From: JAWVZU01 sp033722075
GTDB lineage: Bacteria; Pseudomonadota; Gammaproteobacteria; Xanthomonadales; SZUA-38
Direction: 5' to 3'
DNA length: 13,075 nucleotides
Assembly: GCA_033722075.1 (NCBI GenBank)
Contig: JAWVZU010000090.1
Location: forward strand, 1 to 13,075
Within the stretch, counting starts at the first letter, position 1, and every line of letters starts with the position of its first letter. The position numbers and the translations under genes are program-made. This document shows positions 6,117 through 12,722 of the stretch, one piece after another. The notes under the pieces were generated by a model. That model saw only the letters and a list, made by a program, of their open reading frames with translations, made no database searches and had not been told where the DNA came from.

Positions 6117-7763
6117 GTGGAAACGATTCAAGAAGTTGCCGAGCGGCTGGGACTGGCGCCGCAATTCCTGGTGCCCTATGGCCACCAGATGGCCAAGGTG
6201 GAGCTCGAGGCTCGGGAGGCCGCTCCGGGGCGACCGGGCAAGCTGGTCCTGGTTTCGGCGATCACCCCGGCAGGCGGCGGCGAAGGCAAGACCACGGTCT
6301 CCATCGGCCTGGCCCAGGGCCTGGCAAAGCTCGGCATGTCGGTGGCCCTGGCGCTGCGTGAACCTTCCCTCGGTCCTACCTTCGGCATGAAGGGAGGCGC
6401 CACCGGCGGCGGTAAGTCGACCCTTGTACCGGCCCAGGAGATCAATCTGCATTTCACCGGCGACATGCACGCCGTCACATCGGCAAACAATCTGCTCGCG
6501 GCGTTGCTGGACAACCACATCCACCACAACAAGACGCCCCGGGTGGATCCGCGCCGGGTATTCTGGCGGCGGGTCCTGGACATGAATGACCGGTCGCTGC
6601 GTCACATCGTGATCGGGCTCGGCGGCGTGCTCCAGGGCGTTCCCAGGGAAACCGGTTTCGACATCACTTCCGCTTCCGAGATCATGGCCACCCTCTGTCT
6701 GGCCGAGGACCAGAACGACCTGCGGCAACGGCTTGGGCGAATCGTCCTCGCCGAGACCTTCGATGGCGAGCCGTTCACCGCCGCCGACCTGGACGCGGTC
6801 GGTGCGCTGATGGCGCTCCTCAAGGATGCACTGAAGCCGAACCTGGTCCAGACCTGCGAGGGGGTACCGACCTTCGTGCACGGCGGTCCATTTGCCAATA
6901 TCGCCCACGGCTGCAACTCGGTCATCGCGACGAAGATGGCCATGGCCTATGCCGACTGGACCGTCACCGAGGCGGGCTTCGGATTTGCCCTGGGCGCGGA
7001 GAAGTTCTTCGACATCAAGTGCCGCGCGGCGGGCCTGGACACGGCGGCCGTGGTGCTGGTCGCAACGGTGGAATCATTGAAGCGCCACGGTGGTGTGAAG
7101 CCGGGTAGCGAACCGAAACCGAATCCGCAGGCGGTCTTCGACGGCCTCGACAATCTGCGCAAGCACATCGAGTCGATCCAGCATTTCGGCGAACCGCCGG
7201 TGGTGGCGGTCAATCGCTTCGCCGGCGATACCGACGAGGAGATCGCGGTGATCGAAAGCGCCTGCGCACAGCTCGGGGTTCCCTGTGCGGTCGCCGCGGT
7301 CCACAGCGAGGGCGGTGCCGGCGGCGTTGAACTGGCCAAGGCGGTCGTGAGCCATGCCGAGCAGGTTTCCGTCCCGTTCAAGCCGCTCTACGAACCGCAC
7401 CATCCGTTTACGGTCAAACTCGAGCGAATCGCGGTGGCCATGTACGGCGCGGGGAAGGTGACTTTCACCCCCCAGGCGAAGAAGGACCTGGAGCAGATCG
7501 AGCGTTTCGGTTACGGCGATCTGCCGCTTTGTGTGGCCAAGACCCCGCGTTCGCTTTCCGGCGATCCGCATCTCGCGGGACGGCCTCGTTCCTTCGAGTT
7601 GCTGGTCAGCCGCGTGCTGTTGAGTGCCGGGGCCGGATACCTTGTCCCGTTGATCGGCGATATTCTGAGAATGCCCGGATTCCCGGCTGATCCCCAGGCG
7701 GCGCGAATCGACCTGACCGAGGGGGGGCGCGTTGTGGGACTGATGGCCGGCGAGACTGAATGA
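6117..7763 (+). CDS. fhs: Formate-tetrahydrofolate ligase (10-formyl-THF synthetase)
   Basis: The product (548 residues) makes 10-formyl-THF from formate, THF and ATP in cytosolic one-carbon metabolism. Evidence: a P-loop-like ITPAGGGEGKTT (49-60), the conserved REPSLGPTFGMKGGATGGG (81-99), EINLHFTGDMHAV (108-120), HIHHNKT (134-140), FANIAHGCNSV, TEAGFGFALGAEKF, and a C-terminal segment MPGFPADPQAARID that closes most FTHFS proteins. GTG 6117 is the first start after the in-frame TGA at 6093, with GGGA 6 bases before it. The family norm is about 555-560 residues. The short in-frame stretch before GTG (reading DQIAGRR from 6096) resembles the usual N-terminus, so the 5' end may be damaged or misread. 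The loop also differs from the usual PTPAGEGKTT, and GGGKS replaces GGGYA. Confidence 0.95.
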   Translation: METIQEVAERLGLAPQFLVPYGHQMAKVELEAREAAPGRPGKLVLVSAITPAGGGEGKTTVSIGLAQGLAKLGMSVALALREPSLGPTFGMKGGATGGGKSTLVPAQEINLHFTGDMHAVTSANNLLAALLDNHIHHNKTPRVDPRRVFWRRVLDMNDRSLRHIVIGLGGVLQGVPRETGFDITSASEIMATLCLAEDQNDLRQRLGRIVLAETFDGEPFTAADLDAVGALMALLKDALKPNLVQTCEGVPTFVHGGPFANIAHGCNSVIATKMAMAYADWTVTEAGFGFALGAEKFFDIKCRAAGLDTAAVVLVATVESLKRHGGVKPGSEPKPNPQAVFDGLDNLRKHIESIQHFGEPPVVAVNRFAGDTDEEIAVIESACAQLGVPCAVAAVHSEGGAGGVELAKAVVSHAEQVSVPFKPLYEPHHPFTVKLERIAVAMYGAGKVTFTPQAKKDLEQIERFGYGDLPLCVAKTPRSLSGDPHLAGRPRSFELLVSRVLLSAGAGYLVPLIGDILRMPGFPADPQAARIDLTEGGRVVGLMAGETE

Positions 7764-7787
7764 GGTCTCCCGCTGCCTTCATGACTT

Positions 7788-7802
7788 GACCCGCGACGGG
7801 TC
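7788..7802. repeat. Short hairpin (6-bp stem) between fhs and the CNBD gene
   Basis: GACCCG (7788-7793) and CGGGTC (7797-7802) are exact reverse complements around a CGA loop, followed by CCTATTT rather than a real U run. It could be a weak intrinsic terminator after fhs or a processing hairpin. At six base pairs it may also be chance. Confidence 0.3.
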
Positions 7803-7844
7803 CCTATTTCAGGCTTTGACCATCGACAGATTTTTTGAGGAGAA

Positions 7845-8324
7845 ATGACCGTGGCCGACGACACCATCCGCAACGAGCTGGGTCGCAATGAGTTCTTTCG
7901 ACGTTTTCCCGATGAATATCTCGACTTTCTCGCCGAGCAGGCTTCCGAATGCGAGTTCAAGCAGGGCGAGATGGTCTTCCGCCAGGGGGATCGTGCCGAC
8001 CGCTTCTTCCTGCTGCTCTCGGGCAACGTCAATGTCTCGGTTCCTGCGATCCTCGGTCCGACCTTGGTGATCCAGGAACTGGGCCCGGGGAAGATCCTGG
8101 GCTGGTCGTGGCTGATTTCTCCCTACCAGTGGGATTTCCAGGCGGAGGCCATGAGTGACGCCAAGCTCATCCAGTTCGAAGGCGGCCCGGTCCTGAAGCA
8201 CTGCGAGGAGGACAATGAGTTCGGGTATGCGCTTTTGAAGCGTTTCACCGAACTGATGTCCGAACGTCTCCACGCCGGGCGACGGCGCATGATGGAACAG
8301 TGGAATCCGGCCGGATTTGCCTGA
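7845..8324 (+). CDS. Stand-alone cyclic-nucleotide-binding-domain protein (Crp-like sensor domain)
   Basis: The 159-residue protein is a single cyclic-nucleotide-binding beta-barrel: GEMVFRQGDRADRFFLLLSG (41-60) is the classic first half, GPGKILGWSWLISP (80-93) occupies the phosphate-binding-cassette position, and a helix (127-150) closes the domain. No helix-turn-helix or kinase domain follows, so it cannot act like CRP by itself. The cassette lacks the Arg that contacts cyclic phosphate in CRP, so ligand binding is doubtful. A GAGGAG at 7837-7842 lies only 2 bases from ATG 7845 but 8 bases from in-frame GTG 7851, so GTG may be the true start. It follows fhs by 81 bases and converges with the PPTase gene, 14 bases apart. 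The role is unknown; partner-protein regulation is one possibility. Confidence 0.85.
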   Translation: MTVADDTIRNELGRNEFFRRFPDEYLDFLAEQASECEFKQGEMVFRQGDRADRFFLLLSGNVNVSVPAILGPTLVIQELGPGKILGWSWLISPYQWDFQAEAMSDAKLIQFEGGPVLKHCEEDNEFGYALLKRFTELMSERLHAGRRRMMEQWNPAGFA

Positions 8325-8338
8325 CCCCGTGTCCCGGT

Positions 8339-8950
8339 TCAAGGGATGTTGAGTTCTTCCGGCAGCGGTTCGATAGTCGCTTGCCGCAGCTGACTCCCCG
8401 GGGCAAACGCGCACAACCAGCCCAGGCTCAGCGGAAACCAGATCCCGGTCCCGGCACCGGTTACAGCGGGCTGTCCGATCGGCTGGGGCTCGAGGGCGGC
8501 AAGCATTTCATCGAAGGTGGAATCCGGGCCGCGAAACACGCCCCGGCCTAGACTCTTTCCGGTTGCTTCCCACAGGGACCAGCGGCGCAGGAATTCCTCC
8601 TGGCCGGCAGCCCCCCATCCGAGACGACGCGCCAGATTTGCCAGGTCATGGCGCCGTGGTGTCAATTCAAGGTCGACGCCGACTGCGCGGCTCGTCGCTA
8701 CGGCGACCGCAAGCCAGCCCCAGGAGTGCGAGATGGAAACGGATCGATAAGGACCGGTACCTTCGACTCGAGGCTGGGAGCCGGGTTCTCCCACCAACCG
8801 TTGGCCGCTCGGCTCGAACAGCTTCCTGGCCAATTGCCTCCCGGCAAGAAACCCGGCGCGCCGCACCGGCGATCTCATCCGGGCGGCCCGGGCCAGGTCT
8901 TCTTGTGGGGACGCGTCTGCCAGCGCCTTCTCGCAGGGTATCCGAAGCAA
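8339..8950 (-). CDS. 4'-phosphopantetheinyl transferase superfamily protein
   Basis: PPTases move phosphopantetheine from CoA to carrier-protein serines. Numbered from TTG 8950 (203 residues), the protein shows RRAGFLAGRQLARKL (30-44), SVSISHS (70-76), GVDLE with Mg-binding Asp93 and Glu95, and WSLWEATGKSLG with Glu128 and Lys132. This is the Sfp-like pseudo-dimeric pattern. In the usual W-S/T-x-K-E motif the Lys before Glu is Trp127 here. No in-frame ATG precedes conserved sequence: ATG 8878 would cut off about 25 residues, TTG 8950 and CTG 8962 are the plausible starts, and the open frame beyond them runs into pyruvate kinase. It follows pyk by roughly 95 bases on the same strand. A carrier-protein target is not visible; fatty-acid, polyketide or aryl-polyene ACPs are possible. 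Confidence 0.8.
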   Translation of the reverse strand: MLRIPCEKALADASPQEDLARAARMRSPVRRAGFLAGRQLARKLFEPSGQRLVGEPGSQPRVEGTGPYRSVSISHSWGWLAVAVATSRAVGVDLELTPRRHDLANLARRLGWGAAGQEEFLRRWSLWEATGKSLGRGVFRGPDSTFDEMLAALEPQPIGQPAVTGAGTGIWFPLSLGWLCAFAPGSQLRQATIEPLPEELNIP

Positions 8951-9045
8951 CGCAACGGTCAGCCGTCCCGCCGCCCCCGAGACGCGGAGCAGCGCCGGAG
9001 CCTCCAGGCGCGCACAGGGGTAACCTGGCCGGGGTTCGGCGATGG

Positions 9046-10485
9046 TCAGATCGCCTGCACCGTCTCGGCGCGAATCAGGTTGGTCGTTCCCGCCACGCCG
9101 AAGGGTACGCCGGCGGTGATCACGTAGTTGTCGCCCGGCTCGCCGAGTTTGGACTTGAGGATCCACGCGTTTGCTTCGCTGACCATTTCATCCGAGTTGC
9201 TGATGTCGCGGGGCGCGAGGACCGCGCTTATGCCCCAGGACATGGCCAGCTGGCGATAGGCGAGCTCACTCGGAGTGATGGCGAGCACCGCATTCGCCAC
9301 GCGATGGCGGGCCACGCGCAGCGCTGTAGAGCCGCTGGACGAAAACGTGACGATGACTTCGGCGCCGATCTCCTGGGCCATCTGGCAGGCGGCATGGGCC
9401 ACCGAGTCGGCAATGGTCTGGTCGGACTGGACGACTTTTTCCTGCATCGCGCGCTGGTAGGCCTCGTCGCTTTCCACGGCCAGGGCCAGCCGATTCATGA
9501 ACTCGACGGCGGCGACGGGATATTCGCCAACGGCGGTCTCGGCGGAGAGCATGACTGCGTCACTGCCATCGAAGATCGCATTGGCGACATCGCTGGCCTC
9601 CGCCCGGGTCGGGATCGGGCTGCCGGTCATGGATTCAAGCATCTGTGTCGCCGTGACCACCGGTTTGCCTGCCTCGCGACAGGCCCGGATCAAACGCTTC
9701 TGCACGATGGGCACCTGTTCGGGCGAGAGTTCCACACCGAGATCCCCCCGCGCTATCATGATGCCGTCCGCAGCGTCGAGGATGTCGTCGAAGCGGGCGA
9801 TCGCGGAGGGTTTCTCGATCTTGGCCATCAGGCGGGCATCGGAACCGAAGCGCTCGAGGTAATGGCGCGCGAGAAAGACGTCATCACGAGAACGGACGAA
9901 ACTCATCGCAACCCAGTCCACGCCGAGCTCTGCCCCGAGCTTGATGTCCTCCACGTCCTTGTCCGAAAGCGCGGGGATACGCAGATCGGATCCGGGCAGG
10001 TTGATGCCCTTGTTGCTGCCCAGCTTGCCGCCGCGGGTCACCCGGGTCTTGATCTTGCGCCCGGCGATCTCCACGATCTCCAGCGCCAGGCGCCCGTCGT
10101 CCAGAAGCAACTCCTCACCCCGGGAAACATCCTGGCTGAGGCCCCGGTAGGACACCCCGACCGATTCCGCGTTGCCCGGTTCTGACTGGTCGCAGTCAAG
10201 AATGAATGTCGCACCGGGCTCGAGGTGGACCGATCCGTCGTCGAAGCGTCCGATGCGGATCTTGGGCCCCTGCAGATCCTGCAGGATGCCCACCGGCTTC
10301 AGGCGTTCGGCCGAAGCCTTGCGGATTGCCTCGAAACGTCCTGCATGCGAATCTCGATCGCCGTGCGAGAAATTCAGGCGGAACACGTTCGTGCCGGCGT
10401 CAATCAGTTCGGCAATTCGTTCCGGACTGTCGCTGGCCGGGCCGAGGGTCGCTATGACGCAGGTTCGCGCTGATGTTCTTTTCAT
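9046..10485 (-). CDS. pyk: Pyruvate kinase
   Basis: This 479-residue enzyme converts phosphoenolpyruvate and ADP to pyruvate and ATP in glycolysis. Motifs in order from ATG 10485: CVIATLGPASDSPERI (9-24), VFRLNFSHGD with Arg36, LQDLQGPKIRIGRF (68-81), INLPG (161-165), DWVAMSFVRSRDD (190-202), MAKIEKPSAIARFDDI (220-235, the pyruvate kinase signature), GIMIARGDLGVEL (241-253, metal site), PVVTATQMLESM (275-286) and SDAVMLSAETAVGEYP (308-323). The C-terminal domain ends GVAGTTNLIRAETVQAI, as is typical. The open frame extends to TTG 10542, but MKRTSARTC is the natural start; no good Shine-Dalgarno precedes it. The PPTase gene lies downstream. Confidence 0.96.
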   Translation of the reverse strand: MKRTSARTCVIATLGPASDSPERIAELIDAGTNVFRLNFSHGDRDSHAGRFEAIRKASAERLKPVGILQDLQGPKIRIGRFDDGSVHLEPGATFILDCDQSEPGNAESVGVSYRGLSQDVSRGEELLLDDGRLALEIVEIAGRKIKTRVTRGGKLGSNKGINLPGSDLRIPALSDKDVEDIKLGAELGVDWVAMSFVRSRDDVFLARHYLERFGSDARLMAKIEKPSAIARFDDILDAADGIMIARGDLGVELSPEQVPIVQKRLIRACREAGKPVVTATQMLESMTGSPIPTRAEASDVANAIFDGSDAVMLSAETAVGEYPVAAVEFMNRLALAVESDEAYQRAMQEKVVQSDQTIADSVAHAACQMAQEIGAEVIVTFSSSGSTALRVARHRVANAVLAITPSELAYRQLAMSWGISAVLAPRDISNSDEMVSEANAWILKSKLGEPGDNYVITAGVPFGVAGTTNLIRAETVQAI

Positions 10486-10552
10486 GACCGGAAGGAATAG
10501 TTCTTGGTGACGTCGAAGATACCGCGTCGCGCGCTTCAGCAACAGACCTGGT

Positions 10553-10801
10553 GTGCTGGGGGGCGTGCACGAGTTTCGCTTTCCGGTGTCGAAAACCTTG
10601 ATAGCCGAACGGGTTGTGGCAGACTCTGGCTACTCCGGTAGCTCGACCGCCGCGAAAGCTGCGATATTCGCTGGAACTCGCGGGCCACAACTATCGATCT
10701 CCATTGTGCGTCGCCACGACGACGTTCTTGCGGATGACCGACCAGGCGAGCCTGACCCGAGATGGGTCAACCGAATCCATGAAATCTTGACGACCATATG
10801 A
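10553..10801 (+). CDS. Doubtful small ORF overlapping the zinc-ribbon gene by ATGA
   Basis: An 82-codon frame opens at GTG 10553 (alternatives GTG 10565 or TTG 10598) and ends in TGA at 10799-10801, sharing ATGA with the next gene. That 4-base overlap is a common translational-coupling arrangement, and the zinc-ribbon gene has no Shine-Dalgarno of its own, so coupling would explain its translation. The peptide is soluble and unremarkable (for example VVADSGYSGSSTAAKAA in the middle and DPRWVNRIHEIL near the end); I recognise no family. Third-position GC is about 62 per cent by my count, lower than I expect of the neighbouring genes, and there is no clear ribosome site. It could be real, a degraded gene, or chance. 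If it is not a gene, 10486-10797 holds only non-coding sequence and presumably the pyk promoter. Confidence 0.3.
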   Translation: MLGGVHEFRFPVSKTLIAERVVADSGYSGSSTAAKAAIFAGTRGPQLSISIVRRHDDVLADDRPGEPDPRWVNRIHEILTTI

Positions 10802-11124
10802 TTATTGATTGCCCCAATTGTGGAAAGCGCATTTCAAGCAAATACAAGGCCTGCCCCGGTTGCGGGCTTGGGCTTGGCGAGTCGGACGAGGGCCTGGACA
10901 TGGACGCGGCAGCAAAGCGCCTGCAGGTCCAGCGGACCTATCGCCTCCAGGCCCAGATGTATTTGTCCATCCTGCTCTTCGTCATTGGGTGCGCCTGGCT
11001 GTGGAGCAGTTCCGATGGACTGGCAAGCCGGCTGTCAACCTGGCCCATTGTCGTCACCGTGGCCGGGGCCATGTGGTACATCGGCATCCGCATCTACATG
11101 ATCATCAGCCGGTTTCGGCGCTGA
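10798..11124 (+). CDS. Zinc-ribbon protein with two membrane segments
   Basis: The 108-residue protein starts with a rubredoxin-like zinc ribbon, C5-P-N-C8 and C19-P-G-C22 (CPNC, CPGC). A short acidic linker and helix (25-50) follow, then two hydrophobic segments at about 54-70 and 82-104, with a basic tail SRFRR. This predicts an inner-membrane protein with the ribbon in the cytoplasm. Function is unknown; similar ribbons in small membrane proteins often act in protein contacts or as stress sensors. ATG 10798 is the only start after an in-frame TGA at 10780 and has no Shine-Dalgarno, so it is either leaderless or coupled to the preceding ORF through the ATGA overlap. It is 12 bases upstream of the ferredoxin reductase gene, almost certainly in one operon. 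Confidence 0.75.
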   Translation: MIIDCPNCGKRISSKYKACPGCGLGLGESDEGLDMDAAAKRLQVQRTYRLQAQMYLSILLFVIGCAWLWSSSDGLASRLSTWPIVVTVAGAMWYIGIRIYMIISRFRR

Positions 11125-11136
11125 AAAAGGAAGCTC

Positions 11137-12180
11137 ATGAATAGGGAAACGGACGCGGCAATCGAAACGGACGTGCTGATCATCGGGGCAGGCCCGTGCG
11201 GCCTGTTCCAGGTTTTCGAACTGGGCCTGCTCGATATCCGGGCCCACGTGGTGGACTCGATGCCCCACGTCGGTGGGCAATGCTCGGAACTCTATCCGGA
11301 CAAGCCGATTTACGACATTCCGGCGTACCCGGTCATTGGCGCCCAGGAACTGGTGGATCGGCTGATGGAGCAGATCGAACCGTTCGATCCGCAGTTTCAT
11401 CTGGGCCACGAGGTGCGCAGCCTGGAGCGGCAGCCCGACGGGCGTTTCCTGGCAACAACCAGCCGGGATCAATCGTTCCTGGCCAAGGCCATCATCATTG
11501 CCGGTGGAGTCGGTTCCTTCCAGCCGCGAAAGCTGCGCCTGGCCGGGGCCGAAGCACTCGAGGGCATCCAGATCCACTACAAGATCAAGGACCCGAACCG
11601 TTTCAGCGGGCGCCGGGTTGCGGTGCTTGGGGGCGGCGATTCAGCCCTGGACTGGGCGCTGGAACTGCACGAGCGGGTCGCGGAGATGACCGTGGTGCAC
11701 CGGCGCGCTGAATACCGCGCACAGCCGGCTTCCGTATCGAAGCTCGAGGCGCTGGCGGAGGCGGGGAAGTTGTCGATCCGTCAGGCCAACCTGACCGGCC
11801 TGCACCTCGAAGAGGGCACGCTGACAGGGATTGACCTGATGGCCGCCGACCGGAGCGTCGAGCGACTGGATCTGGATGATCTGCTGATTTTCTGGGGGTT
11901 GTCCCCCAAGCTCGGTCCGATCGCCCAATGGGGGTTGGGAATGGAAAAAAACCAGCTTGAGGTGGATACGGCAGCCTTCCAGACTTCCGAACCCGGGATC
12001 TACGCGGTCGGAGACATCAACACCTATCCGGGCAAGAAGAAGCTGATCCTGAGCGGATTTCACGAGGCGGCGCTGGCGGCGTTCGCCATCCGCCACCAGC
12101 TCTACCCGGAAGAAAAGCTGCGCCTGCAATACACCACCACATCACCGGTCATGCACGAACGCCTGGGGGTGAAGGGATAG
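11137..12180 (+). CDS. Ferredoxin-NADP reductase, thioredoxin-reductase-like (YumC type)
   Basis: The 347-residue flavoprotein has the two-dinucleotide-domain fold of type-2 ferredoxin/flavodoxin-NADP+ reductases. FAD motif VLIIGAGPCGL (13-23), GGQCSELYPDKPIYDIPAYP (46-65), NADPH-domain motif VAVLGGGDSALDWALEL (161-177), VVHRRAEYRA (187-195, arginines suited to the 2'-phosphate of NADPH), WGLSPKLGPIAQWGL, and the second FAD motif YAVGDINTYPGKKKLILSGF near the C-terminus. The CxxC redox pair of true thioredoxin reductase is absent, which separates this enzyme from TrxB. It probably moves electrons between NADPH and ferredoxin or flavodoxin in the cytosol. AGGAAG at 11128-11133 precedes ATG 11137. 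It forms a pair with the zinc-ribbon gene and converges with the PspB-like gene, 3 bases apart. Confidence 0.92.
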   Translation: MNRETDAAIETDVLIIGAGPCGLFQVFELGLLDIRAHVVDSMPHVGGQCSELYPDKPIYDIPAYPVIGAQELVDRLMEQIEPFDPQFHLGHEVRSLERQPDGRFLATTSRDQSFLAKAIIIAGGVGSFQPRKLRLAGAEALEGIQIHYKIKDPNRFSGRRVAVLGGGDSALDWALELHERVAEMTVVHRRAEYRAQPASVSKLEALAEAGKLSIRQANLTGLHLEEGTLTGIDLMAADRSVERLDLDDLLIFWGLSPKLGPIAQWGLGMEKNQLEVDTAAFQTSEPGIYAVGDINTYPGKKKLILSGFHEAALAAFAIRHQLYPEEKLRLQYTTTSPVMHERLGVKG

Positions 12181-12183
12181 TCC

Positions 12184-12468
12184 CTAGGAAGCTTGCTCGT
12201 ACTCCTGCTCCCATTGGTACTTGCGATCGGTCACGATGGCTTCCAGGGTTTCCACCCGCCGGCGCAGTGCGGCAAGCTCGGCATCACGCTCCGCGTCGCG
12301 CTCCGTTTCACGCTGGCGGTGACGCCGTCCGTGCTGGTGCAAGTCGCCTCCGAAAGTCCCATGATCATCGCCCATCTCGGGCGCAAAACGGCGCTGCAAC
12401 GCGGACATGGCGATGCACAGCCCCCACACGGCCATCCCGAAAATGACCCATCCAAAGGCATTGAGCAT
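12184..12468 (-). CDS. Small PspB-like membrane/coiled-coil protein
   Basis: The protein has 94 residues: one membrane helix (about 4-24, GWVIFGMAVWGLCIAMSAL), a His- and Arg-rich hinge (35-57), and a charged helix whose end, ALRRRVETLEAIVTDRKYQW (67-86), closely matches the C-terminal coiled coil of phage-shock protein B (in E. coli, RMRERIQALESILDAEHPNW). PspB works with PspC in sensing inner-membrane stress. Here no pspA, pspC or pspF lies nearby, and the linker is longer than in PspB, so a PspB-related orphan is the safest name. An exact AGGAGG at 12476-12481 lies 7 bases before ATG 12468, which fixes the start and implies strong translation. I found no convincing sigma-54 promoter (GG-N10-GC) upstream. 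Confidence 0.72.
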   Translation of the reverse strand: MLNAFGWVIFGMAVWGLCIAMSALQRRFAPEMGDDHGTFGGDLHQHGRRHRQRETERDAERDAELAALRRRVETLEAIVTDRKYQWEQEYEQAS

Positions 12469-12722
12469 TCAGATTCCTCCTGCAAAGTTTGTTCTGTGAA
12501 TCCTTAGCTTAGCGAATTCGGATGCCCTGCGTAATTGACAAAAGTAACTCTCGCACTGTTGAGGCTCGCTGGCGTCGGCTGTTGCCGGTTGTGCGGGTTA
12601 GGTCGTCGGCGCAGCGCCAACTGGCCACGGAAAAGCGGGCAAGGTACCCTGACGAACCTTCGACGTGGCCTGCGGTCCATTACCGTGGGTACAATCATGG
12701 TGCCAACCCACTGAAGAGTCAG
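12469..12722. other. Divergent intergenic region, no gene seen
   Basis: These 254 bases separate the PspB-like gene from the final plus-strand gene and must carry both promoters. I see no tRNA, terminator or convincing ORF. A short perfect hairpin, GGCGC-A-GCGCC, is at 12608-12618, nested in an imperfect outer pairing (TTGCCGGTTG with CAACTGGCCA, 8 of 10); it is weak. A tandem TTAGC TTAGC lies near 12504-12513. Confidence 0.5.
12690..12695 (+). promoter_or_regulatory. Possible -10 element of the final plus-strand gene
   Basis: TACAAT at 12690-12695 differs from TATAAT at one base and lies 27 bases before ATG 12723, a sensible position for a short leader. No good -35 is seen at 16-18 bases upstream, so an extended or activator-dependent promoter would be needed. 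Confidence 0.3.

Noticed and set aside
6030..6908. Upstream extension of the proline dehydrogenase frame (599 codons in total)
   Set aside because: The extension lies antisense to fhs, while ATG 6029 with GGAG gives a full-length, family-sized PRODH.
8563..10185. 540-codon plus-strand frame over pyruvate kinase and the PPTase
   Set aside because: Antisense shadow of two genes with strong motifs; composition is Arg/Gly/His-rich and unstructured.
10486..10545. Sigma-70 promoter TTGCTG / TATCTT for pyruvate kinase on the minus strand
   Set aside because: The spacer is only 15 bases and the -35 match is poor; not strong enough to annotate.
12485..12545. Sigma-54 (psp-type) promoter upstream of the PspB-like gene
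   Set aside because: The best candidate has 11 rather than 10 bases between GG and GC, and the flanking consensus is poor.
12580..12625. Possible integron attC-like or REP-like hairpin (GTTAGGT and nested GGCGC repeats)
   Set aside because: GTTAGGT fits the R' core pattern, but no matching RYYYAAC partner or integrase was found, and the hairpin has mismatches.
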